Made by a program: the position numbers and the translations under genes. DNA of 64,000 bases from Pinguiococcus pyrenoidosus. Taxonomy: Eukaryota > Sar > Pinguiophyceae > Pinguiochrysidales > Pinguiochrysidaceae. The DNA lies in assembly GCA_019677205.1 (NCBI GenBank), contig JAAMXY010000606.1:50198-114197 (forward strand), in the 5' to 3' direction. How positions within the stretch are numbered: the first letter of the stretch is position 1; every line of letters begins with the position of its first letter. Below, piece by piece: positions 30,401-40,648 of the stretch. Under the pieces are notes generated by a model that saw nothing but the letters and a program-made list of their open reading frames with translations, was not told the DNA's origin and ran no database searches.

Positions 30401-33400
30401 CACCAAAGCGCTCGCCAGCATCGAGCATTGGAGCTGCCGTTCCATGCCGTCGTCGGGCCCCAGCGTAAGGAGCTTTCCCAGCAGCTGCAAGGCCAGGAGG
30501 ATCCCCTCCCTACCCAACCCGGCGAGCACGCCGGCGGCTCCGCCTCGTTGTCGAATGGTGTCGCCCCAGTGCTCAAGGACGTCCGCCGTGTGAAAGAGCG
30601 CCTCCAGGGCTTCCACGTATTTGCGCCGGGCCTCCTTGTGTCTCTCGATGCTGTAGTAGAAGTCCGCGACGTCCTGCAGACACGCGCATAGCGCCACATG
30701 GTCCTGGCGCTCTCTGCAGATGGTCGCCGCGTCCGTGAAGCTCTTACGTATGAAGGGCAGCGACGTCGCGACGTCGCTGACGCCGGTCTTCAGGTCCTGT
30801 AGCACCTCATCCACTTGCCGACGGCAGGTGCTCAAGGCCCGAGCTACGACGGAAGAGGCGTTGGTGAAGTGCTTGTAGGCCTTCTGGAGCGCCTTGAGCG
30901 CGGCGTCTTCGTGCTGACGCCGCTCTCGCTCGATGTCTACGAGGTGGGACAGCTCTTCACGGCGGCGCTCGAACGCCTCCTCTTCGGGGCTGAGCTTCCG
31001 CTCCCGCAACACGCGCACCTTCCGCGTACGTTTGGCCGCCTGTTGCTCCTCCCACGCCTTGACGAAATCGTGAAGCTCGTGCGTCTGGACCTTTAGGTTT
31101 TCGTCCGCCTCGCCGCAGAGTTGTCGCTGCGCGTGCAGGAGCATCTCGAACACCTGGGTCTTGGGCATCACTTCGCGAACCTGAGAACCCAGCTTCATAA
31201 CTCGACGCCACTGCTCGGAGAGCGACAGCGCCTGCAGCGCAAAGAGCGCCAGCTTCTCTAACGGAGTCCCCTCGGCGTCGCTGGCGCGTCCACTGCGACT
31301 GCAGATCTCGCAGCTGTCGTCGACGAGAGCTTCGAGGTGCTCAAGCGCCTCGGCGCCCCAGGGCCGCTCGTCCTCCGACGATGGGGACGTCAGCTGCGTC
31401 ATATCAAAGCTGCTGATCCAAGCGACATTAAGCGCGTTCCAGGCGCAGCAGAGCGCCGTGGACACCAAAGACCAAGCGTCAGCACCCCGCGCCGTCGCGG
31501 CCGACTGACGGGCATGCTGAAGAACATTGGTGAAGGCCGGCCACTCGTCCTTGATGTCCAAGCCGCCATCAGGGTTACCATGACTCGCCTGCGCGTTCTT
31601 TGAAATGACCAAAAGGTAGTCCGTCAAGGGCCCGCCCCCCTCTCGGCGCCGTTGGCGTCGCTGATTCTTCAAGACACTCAGGGCCTGCTGCGCCAGCATG
31701 GCTTCGAGAGAGGAGATGGCCCGAAGCTGTGCTTGCGCGTCTTCGTGATCGTCTTCGTCGAGTCTCAAGATGGCGCGGTCATGAAATTCCTGGTGGTCGA
31801 TATCGACATCGTCCGCGTCGTTGTCGGCGTCCGCGTCGTTGTCGTCAACGTCGTCACCTTTATCCTCCTTCTCCGCGGCGTCATTCGACGCCTCGTCTTC
31901 GACAAGGACGGCAGCTTCGCGCTGAAGGTAAGTGGGCATTGGCGCCAGCCTCTCCAGCTCAACTTGGCAGCCTCGAGCAAGGTTCTGGCGTCGGATGACG
32001 GGCTGCGAGAGGATGGCGTCAACGTGCTGGCGGGCTAAAGCGCATAGTGTCACGAGTCCAAAGAGGAGGAGCCCTTCACTTTCACGCGTCGAAGCTTGCC
32101 CCCAGGCGGAGAGGCTCTGCAGAGCGCGGGCGACGCCCGGCGGTTGTGATTCCGCCTCGTCAGAGGGATCCTCCTCGCCATCCTGTGGCCGCAACGCCTT
32201 GGCTACTACGTCGAAGGTATCGACGCGCTCCTCGGGCATAACCGCGCCCTGCTCTTCGGGGATACCCGTGCCCTGCTCCTCGGGGATACCCGCGCCCTGC
32301 TCCCCGGTCTCCGCCCCAGCATTCACCAAAGCTCTCACCGGCAGATCTGCCGCCAGCATCTCCCAGGAGGAAGCCAAGTGGGCATAGAGCGCCAGAGACG
32401 CGTCGGGAAGCGTTTCCGACACGCGAGGAACCTTGGGCACCAAATCCTGAAGCAGCTGCCGGCAGAGCTCGAGCTCCCTCAACGCCACACAGGCGTCGAC
32501 AAACTCCTTGACGAGCACGGCCTTCGCCGTCATGAACACCTCGTCGTCGTCAGCGCCAACATAGGGACAGAACTGCAAGAGAGAGGCCAGCGGCAGTAGC
32601 AGAGCCTGCTGAAGACCCTGGCGGAAGAGCGGAGAGAGCGCGTTGTATCCCAGAAGCACCACGACGCGAAGTGCCTCGAAGCCTCTCTTCGCAGACACCA
32701 GCGTCTCTCCGGCGAGCACCACTGCACGGCAGAGTCGCAGGCGCTTGGTCTGGAAGTCTCGACCTTGGCCAACCGTCGCAGACCCTTTCAACGCGCTCTC
32801 CACCCACTGCAAGGCCACTGCGCTGACGGCCATCAGCTGCGGCGCCGCAGCTCTGTCCATCTCCCGAGGATCTGGCTGAAGGGCCGCGTAAACGCCGACC
32901 ACATCGTGGTGCTTGGGATGCCCCGTCACCCGCTGCGCTGGCGCTGGGATGCAGACGCCAGAGGCGTCGGTGTCGAGACGATAAGTCACGCGGTCGAGCA
33001 CCCGCTGTGCGGCGTCTCGCCAGAAGGTCAACTTGTCGAGGGCGCGCGCACAGCACGTGATGTATGCATCGATCAACAGGACGGGCAGCGGACTTAACGC
33101 TGTGAAGGGGTTGGTCGTTTCACCAAGGACCAATGACGTCGGATTCTCACGGCGGAGCCCAAGGGCGAAGGCGTAAGCCTCGTTGGCCTTGACGCCTTGG
33201 ATGGTGAAAGGAACCAAGCGACGGTCGTCCCTCACGACCACCGGGATGCCCGTGCCTTCCAAGTCCGTATTGTTCGTGCTTACGCTTGTGCCAGGACCTG
33301 CCTCCTTCCCATACAACGTGATCTCCAGAGGACGAGTTCTTTCCTCGCTCAAGTTGACCACCAAGGTGATGGTCGTTGCAGATCGAGACGCCAAGACGGG

Positions 33401-36142
33401 GAAAAAATCGGGAGCTCCAGCCCGCTGCGTCGCAGTCAGGCGGTCCTCGTCCATCTCGGCGTCCTGCAGGGCGGCGATGGAAGCGAGCAGGGCGTGCTCG
33501 ACCTCTTTGTCACAAGCACTTTCGTTCTGAAAGTCGATGCCAAAATCGACGTGGACATCAGAGTTGCTCGGCGGAAACTTCACGATCCGGCCGGCGACCA
33601 CGCGACCGACCTCGAATGCCGCAGAGATGTGCAGCAGCGCTCGGTAGTAGGGGTTGGCCCGGACAAAGTCATGCAGCCGCCTCTTGGCGGTGCCAATGGC
33701 GTCCAGGCATTTGCGCACGTGAATGTTAAGTCGCCGGTTCTGCTCGCGAGCTTCTCGCGCCACTTCGTCGGGGTCTCTTTGGACGTTCGATTCTGCGCCT
33801 TTCCCCTGCGGCGCCTCCGGCTCCGGATGCTTCTTGAGCGACTTGGCGAAGGCCTTGTGCGTTGCCGCTTCGAACTCGCAGCGAAAATAGACGAGCACCA
33901 GCTCGCAGTGGAGGTACCCAAGGACTTGCTCCAAGTCGTGCACGCCGGACATCGCACCGTAGATACCTTCCCCGGCGAAGGCGCGCGTACCGAGTCGCTG
34001 CTTCGCCGCGTCCGCCATCTCGTCAGTCATCCGGCAAGTGATGCAGTTGTGCAGGAGGCTCGCCGCGTCGCTCGGCGAGGACGGCTGATGCCAGTCGTAG
34101 GCCGTGATTTCGTGGCGGGCTTCTTCGATCCAAATGACCGCTTCTCTTGCGACCGCGGCGGCCTTGGCAACGTCGCCCTTCAGGCCTCGGAGCACGGTGG
34201 CGTAGCGGTAGGCGCTCTTCGCAACCAGGACGGCGTCGTCGCAGCGGCAGCGAGTCAAGGTGGAGAAGATGCAGTTGTACAGGTCGACCATGTAGTCACA
34301 CTCCCGCGGTGCAACGCCTCGCGGATGCTGCGCCGACCACTTCATCGCCAAAGCGTCCAGTTCCAGCGAGGCGTCCAACTGGTCGAGGTACTCTCCACAT
34401 TCACGTCCAAAGGCGTTCCACAGCCACAGGGCTGCATTTCCAAGAAGTCGCAGGTTTGACTGCCAGGCTGAGGATTCTGAATCTTCGCCGGCGGAAAGCA
34501 ACCTGCGGCAGAGGTCTTGCGTCGCGCTGATGCTGCGCCTCCAAGCTGCTTCAGCAGAGCCTTCTTGGTTTCCTTGCTCGGCATCCTCTTCATCACTGCT
34601 CGACGTCTGTTCTCGAATACCGTGATACCCCAGCAGGATCTGACATTGCAGTTCCAGGGACTTCTGGCTGTGGACGCGAAGGCTCTCCGCGCGAACGGAC
34701 TCGTCCGTCTCCGCTGGGGTTTCGTTGGCATCATCGACGGTGCGTGCGCTCGTTAGAAGCCTCTCCTTCGCCTTGGCCGCGATTATTGCCGACGCCGAAG
34801 GTGCGCAAGAAAGCAGAACTTTGCTTGCCTCTACAAGAAGGCTCGTGTCGACTCCTGCCAGCAGCGCGTCGTTGGCGACGTCTTTGCGGACAGTTTTTGC
34901 AGCTTCATCCGCAGCGTCAGCTTCAGCTTCAGCTTCGGCTCCGGCCGCAGCCCTGGCCTCAGCCTTAGCGTCATTCTCTCCCTCCGCTTTTTGGGCGGCT
35001 TCCTCATGCTCGGCCTCCTCATGCTCGCACAGAGATACCTCTATGCACTTGACGGAAGCGCCGGCGAGCAGCTTCGCACAGGCGCTGACTTCGACCGGAG
35101 TGGCGGGACCATCGCCTAGTCCTTGGAAGGGGCCGCCCCAAGAGTGCTGGAGCTGAAGGTACAGCACAAGCGCTCGGACGCCCATGAGTCCGGGCACATT
35201 TTGCCTTTCCGTGCCAGCATCCTCTCCAGATTCGTTTGCATTCTCCGACATGTCGGACGCGTTCCTGAATCGCTCGAGCATTTGCCGGATCGCCTCTGTT
35301 GCCGCGTCTGCGTCCTCGGCTGCCTCCATTTCATGAAGCTCAAGCACGAATTCCAAGACTCTGACGTCAGCCTCGGCACGCTGCAAGGCCTCTTCGACTT
35401 CCTCGGGAAGGGGGGGGTCGTTGCTCTCCTCCTCGCGGAGCCGCTGCACTGCCGCTTTCATCCTCTCGACGGTTGCCCCGGCGTCCTTGAGCTTTCCAGC
35501 CCGCAGATGCGCGGTGGCGCAGGTCGCGTAGATCTTCATGCGAAAAGGCAGGTTCTCCACCGTGCTGAGGTGCAGGACGGCCTCCATAGCCAAGATGCAG
35601 AACTGGACAAACTCCATGACGGAGGTGAAATGCGCGTGAACCAGCGTTTCGAGGGCGATTTTGAAGAGCATCTGCACGCCGTTGAAGATGAGGTAGGCCA
35701 CCCGGAAGTGCTCCTTCTCTGGGGTCTCCAGAAGAATGAGGAGGCCCTGCTGGACCTTGCGGCAGACACCCACGACCCCTTGCACGGTCTTCGGCGCTCT
35801 CATGAAAGGGTCTCGGAGGCGCAGCGGTGCAAGATCAGCTTCTGCTTCCGCGAAGCAGAGCCTCGCCCTTTGCTCAATCGACAGAACTCCAATCTTCGCG
35901 ACCAAGGGGAGCAAGTGGTGCCGGAACAACGCGTATTCTCCGAGTTTTACCAGCTTCTCGCATGCTGCGATCAAGGTTCGGGCACTTTCTTCGGGCGCAA
36001 GTCGCTCCCAAGTCGTTCGAAAGCTCTCCATAGGCTCCAGAACCTCCTTGCAGAAGCCAACTTCAGTCTTCAGCCCCTTTAGGAGCGTCCGTCGGGACAT
36101 GATGGCGGCCGCAACGGCCGCCAAGGCCTCGTCCGGATCCAT
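27449..36142 (-). CDS. CFAP54: Cilia- and flagella-associated protein 54 (central-pair C1d projection)
   Basis: A single uninterrupted exon of 2897 codons, close to the roughly 3100 of animal CFAP54. The N-terminal 300 residues follow the family's helical domain: VYRK-like CRKVQQGLLILLETPEK, LIFNGVQMLFKIALETLV, FCILAMEAVLHLSTVENL and KIYATCATAHLRAG. A fibronectin-like part near residues 925-1020 carries VKANEAYAFALGLR and LGETTNPFTALSPLPVLL, equal to the conserved GETTKP segment of CFAP54. The rest is mostly TPR-like helices. Residues 400-440 are an Ala/Glu low-complexity stretch and residues near 1490 are Asp-rich. Absence of introns over 8.7 kb is notable among these intron-rich neighbours. 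GTGGCGGGAAC lies 160 bp upstream. Confidence 0.9.
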   Translation of the reverse strand: MDPDEALAAVAAAIMSRRTLLKGLKTEVGFCKEVLEPMESFRTTWERLAPEESARTLIAACEKLVKLGEYALFRHHLLPLVAKIGVLSIEQRARLCFAEAEADLAPLRLRDPFMRAPKTVQGVVGVCRKVQQGLLILLETPEKEHFRVAYLIFNGVQMLFKIALETLVHAHFTSVMEFVQFCILAMEAVLHLSTVENLPFRMKIYATCATAHLRAGKLKDAGATVERMKAAVQRLREEESNDPPLPEEVEEALQRAEADVRVLEFVLELHEMEAAEDADAATEAIRQMLERFRNASDMSENANESGEDAGTERQNVPGLMGVRALVLYLQLQHSWGGPFQGLGDGPATPVEVSACAKLLAGASVKCIEVSLCEHEEAEHEEAAQKAEGENDAKAEARAAAGAEAEAEADAADEAAKTVRKDVANDALLAGVDTSLLVEASKVLLSCAPSASAIIAAKAKERLLTSARTVDDANETPAETDESVRAESLRVHSQKSLELQCQILLGYHGIREQTSSSDEEDAEQGNQEGSAEAAWRRSISATQDLCRRLLSAGEDSESSAWQSNLRLLGNAALWLWNAFGRECGEYLDQLDASLELDALAMKWSAQHPRGVAPRECDYMVDLYNCIFSTLTRCRCDDAVLVAKSAYRYATVLRGLKGDVAKAAAVAREAVIWIEEARHEITAYDWHQPSSPSDAASLLHNCITCRMTDEMADAAKQRLGTRAFAGEGIYGAMSGVHDLEQVLGYLHCELVLVYFRCEFEAATHKAFAKSLKKHPEPEAPQGKGAESNVQRDPDEVAREAREQNRRLNIHVRKCLDAIGTAKRRLHDFVRANPYYRALLHISAAFEVGRVVAGRIVKFPPSNSDVHVDFGIDFQNESACDKEVEHALLASIAALQDAEMDEDRLTATQRAGAPDFFPVLASRSATTITLVVNLSEERTRPLEITLYGKEAGPGTSVSTNNTDLEGTGIPVVVRDDRRLVPFTIQGVKANEAYAFALGLRRENPTSLVLGETTNPFTALSPLPVLLIDAYITCCARALDKLTFWRDAAQRVLDRVTYRLDTDASGVCIPAPAQRVTGHPKHHDVVGVYAALQPDPREMDRAAAPQLMAVSAVALQWVESALKGSATVGQGRDFQTKRLRLCRAVVLAGETLVSAKRGFEALRVVVLLGYNALSPLFRQGLQQALLLPLASLLQFCPYVGADDDEVFMTAKAVLVKEFVDACVALRELELCRQLLQDLVPKVPRVSETLPDASLALYAHLASSWEMLAADLPVRALVNAGAETGEQGAGIPEEQGTGIPEEQGAVMPEERVDTFDVVAKALRPQDGEEDPSDEAESQPPGVARALQSLSAWGQASTRESEGLLLFGLVTLCALARQHVDAILSQPVIRRQNLARGCQVELERLAPMPTYLQREAAVLVEDEASNDAAEKEDKGDDVDDNDADADNDADDVDIDHQEFHDRAILRLDEDDHEDAQAQLRAISSLEAMLAQQALSVLKNQRRQRRREGGGPLTDYLLVISKNAQASHGNPDGGLDIKDEWPAFTNVLQHARQSAATARGADAWSLVSTALCCAWNALNVAWISSFDMTQLTSPSSEDERPWGAEALEHLEALVDDSCEICSRSGRASDAEGTPLEKLALFALQALSLSEQWRRVMKLGSQVREVMPKTQVFEMLLHAQRQLCGEADENLKVQTHELHDFVKAWEEQQAAKRTRKVRVLRERKLSPEEEAFERRREELSHLVDIERERRQHEDAALKALQKAYKHFTNASSVVARALSTCRRQVDEVLQDLKTGVSDVATSLPFIRKSFTDAATICRERQDHVALCACLQDVADFYYSIERHKEARRKYVEALEALFHTADVLEHWGDTIRQRGGAAGVLAGLGREGILLALQLLGKLLTLGPDDGMERQLQCSMLASALVSAFFSDHLGIPLENHAFADFTLTEEFRQWTLPTDASSISLGALQKGLLAIGRCLVAHRHETRSLCIWTLLEYLATTRTADDNVAVLAKANKGVALARVGRIAEAVSLLSSICRSNEDDHTATELGLSFYGRSPFRNHLPPEHPGNQAALEQVGGASLEDFTPVVACQVRYLSAVVLVETSRSLLFAHEPSAVALRESWTKMAFAQLDEIIKACVDDSTLRCVLVDACLLQAELEVLLGAHHHARKTALFALGTLERELKNRDARVPTLHAEWGMTPRVNVQTYLLCLGLLASIARLQGRYRDAMKLGAQGAVLGRQAHETVVTAQLKLGFAAAAALEGESNVCEKTLANALDEGRERPTLCELAVAWMEYQLQGLAMHKSAADAISALRELDTFAKATEEEAKAAAFRDGWIGSGPLMRNDQRTNVVDGVGVPPLRHATSIKQWRRLEDEVDEIHDEETPTTPYCNLYLRKVRILLDVLILRARVKLALVDLQQDDAADNLADAESVAENASRVVAQIIHSPPEAKAAVLSLRGQVRSRQHSLGLAQGQTSLEAALRPLLRCVALCAESAPFEHTMVREALLEATALCADLPDEMAPETDEKIGGWQRKAAQFLVEACRVSSRHAAYWASIDRQVDDMSVFPSDMLDAVSELCRDRILQASGEGGPTWHAVLCLSRTLRSELRLLRIAGGTCSLEYDAARSALSNFSSLLGNCDVVEEETKIQMPDNLEQGASAAEPLELPPLAVAIQWRKHRGPLPGWEADCGRIPKADIFDVEGTLRGQSKESPDLLRPSAAGLLLLGSPEASGDAPEASKKGKGSKSPVTTTPPSAETPRSRTKLLQLQMPEMTRVRLHARASQLALEFRHREETGKSSISPPLWLKDRFAGLMMDCHAILRAALGLESPPQGRPAEDARAPFCQVVFPSEDATEMEGPVLVANSATCTALRDLFDDCNGTLCNSDLCLWLRKTLEMDENDTEETPAEAT
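32228..32299 (-). repeat. 24-nt in-frame tandem repeat inside CFAP54
   Basis: Three 24-nt units encode the octapeptide variants PEEQGTGI, PEEQGAVM and the like. They lie in a low-complexity linker between helical parts. Confidence 0.8.
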
Positions 36143-36795
36143 GTGTGGACAGAGACGGTGCCTCCTGCAGGGCCACGAGACGTTTCCACGCTCAAGCTTC
36201 CACTAGGCAGCTCGTTGAGGAGCGTCTGTGAGCTACGGAATAGTCAGAAGACGCGCGAAGAGCTCAGTGTGCAGACGTTGCAAGATGTTCTAGCGCTTGA
36301 AAGTGGCGGGAACTCGGCCGTTTTCTACTCAGCTCGTGATTCTTTTTCTTTTTCCACATGTGCGAGATTATGCTATTGGCCGATAGTGAGGAGAAATGGT
36401 TTTGAAATATTATTTTGAAGTTCTGGAAGACTTGACGTCGCGAATGAAATCTTGGTCATTTGGGTATCCGGTGTCTCCATTGGATGATGATACAGAGCTC
36501 TAATTTCAGAAACCCAGAGCCTCGCCGTCCGTCTGTCCGTCGTTTCAATTTCCTTCAGTATCGATAATCCACTGACACACGCCACGAACGACACGTCACC
36601 CTTTCTGCTTGGCGCGGCTGCCTGAAATTTGCGCGCCACAGAACATCCTCAGGGCTTTTGCGGCCTCCACCCTCTTGGCTTGACTTGTGAAAGCCCTACA
36701 GCAAGGGCCGTGCAACCTTAGCGCCCAACGCTGCCAGGGGATCTTTCGCCACAGGGCACTTCAACAGAAAGCTGAAGTTTTTGGGCCAGTGCGAG
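36143..36795. promoter_or_regulatory. Divergent promoter region of CFAP54 and ABC1K genes
   Basis: 653 bp. GTGGCGGGAAC at 36303-36313 is on the CFAP54 side, and 36330-36420 is AT-rich. Open frames within it do not resemble protein-coding sequence. Confidence 0.45.
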
Positions 36796-39124
36796 ATGCG
36801 GCGTACGTTGCTGCTGCTCAGCCAGCTCGCGCTGGTAGCCCATGGCTACCAGTCAATGCGACTCTTCGGCGCCGGGCCGACCCTGGCGCCCAGGATCCCC
36901 AGCGTCGCCCTTCCTGCGACGACCACCTCCGTCGATGAAGTGCTTGGGCCGTAAGTTGCAGCATCTGCTACCGAATTGCGCGCGGCGACTCACCGGCTTT
37001 CTGGCATCCAGGATGGAGAAGCCTGGGAAGGATGAGAAGGACCTACCAGATTGGCTGTCGCAGTAAGTTTGGACGCTCCGCGGAAGGGTTGAGTCTGCAA
37101 ACCACGCTCACCGTCCCTTGCATTGGCGCAGGCCGCCAAAGAACGGCACCCAGTCCAGCATACCTTCACCTCTGACCACCCCGGAGGCCATTGCTGCTGA
37201 CCGAGCGCTGGAGAAGATGGAACTGGCCGAGGCGAAGCTGGACAAGCTGGCAGGGCGCCAACAGCAAAAGAAGAAGCGGTCGTTGCGTTTCTGGCGCCGG
37301 GAGCCAGCAATCGAGGACAGCAGCCAAGTCCTGGGAGACGTCCTCGAGAAGGGATGGGAGCAGCGCGGCGCGCGCTCGTCCTTCAAGCGAAACGTTGAGG
37401 TCTGGGGTTTCGCGCTGCGCAGCGTGATCAAGGTGCTCAAAGCGAACAAGAGCGGCGACACCGAGAAGAAGGTGGCTGCTGCCGAGTTCGTACGCGATGG
37501 CCTTCTCCGCCTCGGCCCCACGTTTGTCAAGCTGGGACAGGTCATTTCCACGCGCACGGATGTGCTCAGTCCGGAGTTTGTCAACGCCCTCAAGTCCCTC
37601 CAAGACGAGGTTCCGGGATTCTCCGGATCGCGCGCCAAGGAAATCGTTGCCAAGGAGCTCGGCAAGCCGATCGAGGAGATCTTCTCCTCCTTCTCAGAGG
37701 AGCCGCTGGCTGCCGCGTCGCTGGGGCAAGTGCACCGCGCCACCCTGAAGGACGGGCGGGAAGTGGCCGTCAAGGTGCAGCGGGCGAACCTCAAGGAGCT
37801 TTTCGACGTGGACCTCAAGAACCTGAAGAAGCTTGCGGTCCTGCTGGACAAGATCGATCCGAAGAGCGACGGTGCCGATCGCGAGTGGGCCGCCATCTAC
37901 GACGAGTCGCAACGGCTCCTCTACAAGGAGATCGACTACCTCAACGAGGCGGACAACGCGGCGAGGTTCAAGAACGACTTCGCGAGCTATGACTGGGTCA
38001 AGGTGCCGGAGTGCTACCTCGAGTACTCCACCCCTCGGGTGCTCACGATGGAGTTTGTCGAGTCGTTCAAGCTCACGGACATTCCGAAGGTGGAGAACGA
38101 GGGCCTCGACCGGGAGCTGCTCGCCAAGCGCACGGCGGACTCGTTCCTGCGCCAGATCATCGAGACGGGATTCTTCCACTGCGACCCGCATCCCGGGAAC
38201 TTGGCCGTCAACAAGAACGGCCAGCTTGTGTACTACGACTTTGGCATGATGAACGAGCTTCGTCCCAATGTGCAGGAAGGCTTCCGGGAGTTCTGCAAGG
38301 CGCTCTTCGAAGGTGGTCCGCTCATCTCCGACATCGACCTCGCGCGGAACGCCAAGCGCCTCGTGACGGCGGTGGAGAAAATGGGGGTTCTGTCCAAGAG
38401 TGCGGATCGCCTTGCGGTCGAGAAGCTGGCGCGCTTCTTCATGCGCTCCTTCAAGAACACGCAGTTGGGCAAGCAGAACGGCAACATCAAGGAGACGCTC
38501 GGCAAGGATTTGCAGACGCTCACCGACGACAAGGGAGGCACGGTTTTCAAGTTCCCGCCGGCGTTCACGTTCATCTTCCGGGCCTTTGCATCAATCGAGG
38601 GGATTGGCAAGGGTCTGGACAAGTCTTTTGACATTGGGAAGCTGTCGCAGCCATTCGTGGAGGCGTTCATCAAGACGGAGGATGTCGCGCAAGCGGGGTC
38701 CGAGTTCGAGCAGAACCTAGGAAAGCTTGGGAAGGCGACGGGATTGAATCTGAAGGACGTGAATATCGCCGTCACGCAGCCGCGGAGGGTCAGGTATCTT
38801 GAGGAGACCTTGCGATCCATGGAGGAGGGGAACCTGAAGATCCGGGTGCGGTCTCTGGAGAACGAGGCCGCGCTGGACCGCCTTGCCATTCAGACCAACA
38901 ACCTGCAGTCCCTTCTCGCGGCGTCCGTACTCCTGAACGCCGCGATCGCCATTCCGTTCACGATCCCTACTGTTCTCTGCTACGCGGGCGCAGCAGGGGC
39001 TGCCGGCAGCGCCCTGAGCGGTCTGCTGAAGCTCAAGATCTACGATAAGAAGCAGTCTCGGTACACGAAGAAGTCATTCATAGGAGAGGACGAGGAGGAA
39101 GAGCAGGCGGAGAAGGCCACGTAG
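36796..39124 (+). CDS. ABC1/UbiB-family atypical kinase, plastid-type
   Basis: Three exons: 36796-36950, 37012-37062 and 37132-39124; 732 residues. It starts with a signal peptide (RRTLLLLSQLALVAHG) and a YQSMRLF transit-like stretch, pointing to a complex plastid. Kinase hallmarks of the ABC1K family are complete: KLGQVISTR (KxGQ), the Ala-rich loop LAAASLGQVH, VAVKVQR with the ATP-site Lys, YKEIDYLNEADNAARF, HCDPHPGN and YYDFGMM (Asp for metal). Plastid ABC1Ks regulate quinone and tocopherol metabolism in plastoglobules. The PAP/fibrillin gene next door on the other strand encodes another plastoglobule-type protein. The C-terminus has a hydrophobic hairpin (SVLLNAAIAIPFTIPTVLC) near residue 680. 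Confidence 0.92.
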
Positions 39125-39361
39125 ACGAAGGGTTTTTTTTGGAGAGAAGGCTCCGTCGAATAAGTTGCAAGGGAGACTTCCGTCCTGTGAGATATAGTAC
39201 CCGTGTTTCTAGATCTGCTCCATTTGATACCCAGGCAGCCGTTTTGTGGTCGTATGCATGTATGCGCCAGATTTGCAAGGGTGCGCCAGAGGCTGGTGGG
39301 ATGGTCCAGCAGCAAACAGGACTTCGTTAGTCGCTGTTCCTGTCGATCCTGAAAGAGGCCC

Positions 39362-40265
39362 TCACTCTTCTACAGAGTCGATCGTGCCTTGGAAGGCGTC
39401 CCACATCGCTTGAGCGCGGTCATCCCCATCCCTGAGCAGAATGAAAAGGTTGCCCTTGTCGCCTCGCGATAGGCGCATCTCATCGTCCAGATAGGTGACG
39501 AACAGCTCGCCGGTAAACGCGTCGGGAGCCTTGAAGGAGATGAAGCCGAGGAGGCCAAACTTGAGGAACTTGACGGCGACGCCGTTGCTCGCGATGGGCG
39601 TCAGCTTCGCGATCACATTGTAGTCAATGGCTAGCGGGAAGTTCCTGCCCAGCGGCCGGATCTGCTCCGAATTTTTCGCGCTGAGGTCTTGGTTGTTCAG
39701 ATACTGAATCGGAGCCTGCAGGGAAGCCGACGTCAGTATGTTCTGGTCTTCGTTCTGCTGCTCGCCACTTCCAATTCGCCGGTGATGAACGAGGCGTTAC
39801 CGACGATGGCCGAAAGGCTTTGGGCCGCGACTTGCCCGCAATGCTCATGCTTGTCGTCCACACCAGTCTCCAGTCACCATTGAGCTTCGGAGACGTCAGA
39901 GAGTTGGGCAGCGGGTTGGCCGCCTCGACGTCACGGAAGAGCTGCTCGATCTTCTCTGCGGGATACGACGGATCAGCCTTGGCGTCCACACCTTCTCCAG
40001 CTTCCTGGAGCCGCAAGAGCACCCCCACCTTGCTTTTCCCCGTTGAGAACAGCATCGACCAGCTTCTGCTTTGCCGTCTCGCGAATGCTGGGGACGAACT
40101 TGCCAAGGAGTGCGAAGCTGTGTGCGGCGTTCCTGGCGTTCCGTCATGTTCGCCAAAGTCCCTGTTCATTAGCTCGGCAGAACTTTGCAACAAAAGCGAC
40201 CATACGACCGCGCACCATGCAGAGAGGCAGAGTGCCAGGACGAGGGCGATCCGCGGAGTCGCCAT
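39362..40265 (-). CDS. PAP/fibrillin family plastid lipid-associated protein
   Basis: Two exons, 40265-39801 and 39715-39362; 272 residues. The N-terminus ([20 protein letters not shown]) is a signal peptide. The middle has the family pattern [19 protein letters not shown] followed by [11 protein letters not shown], and the end has [13 protein letters not shown] and [20 protein letters not shown]. Fibrillins coat plastoglobules and bind lipids or quinones. The gene converges with the ABC1K gene, leaving 237 bp between stops. The donor GTAACG at 39800 is good and phases agree. Confidence 0.87.
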
Positions 40266-40648
40266 GCTGCCCGCTGGGCGCTGAGGCAGAAGCAATGAGG
40301 TGGCGTGCGTGACAGAGGCAACACGTAGCTGAAGCGGCGGACAGAGGCTGCAGGCCAGAATCCCGAGAGGGGGTGTAAGTATGAAGAACATGCTTGTATA
40401 TATCAATGCGCTAATTAAATTCGAATGAAGTATACTTTTTTATTGAGATGGGTTAGATATATGTATTATATCAAGAGATAAAATATATATATAACATGGG
40501 TAAAAACTGCTCGGCCAATGCTATAGTTCCCACCATTGCCCACAAGCGGCGTTTCCGCGTCGGATACGCCGCCCCGGACCAGTCCGAGGCGCTCGTGGGC
40601 GTCTCAGAGGCCGCCATAGTCTGGCAGGGCGGGACGCGTCGTTCCAGG
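40266..40648. promoter_or_regulatory. Divergent promoter of fibrillin and SWIB genes
   Basis: Very AT-rich from 40385 to 40500, ending in a TATA run (TATATATATAAC) at about 40482-40495, then a CCAAT at 40514. The TATA run argues that the ATG at 40496 is too close to be used. Confidence 0.5.

Noticed and set aside
33197-34459. 420-codon forward frame
   Set aside because: Antisense within CFAP54; no domain and no initiation context.
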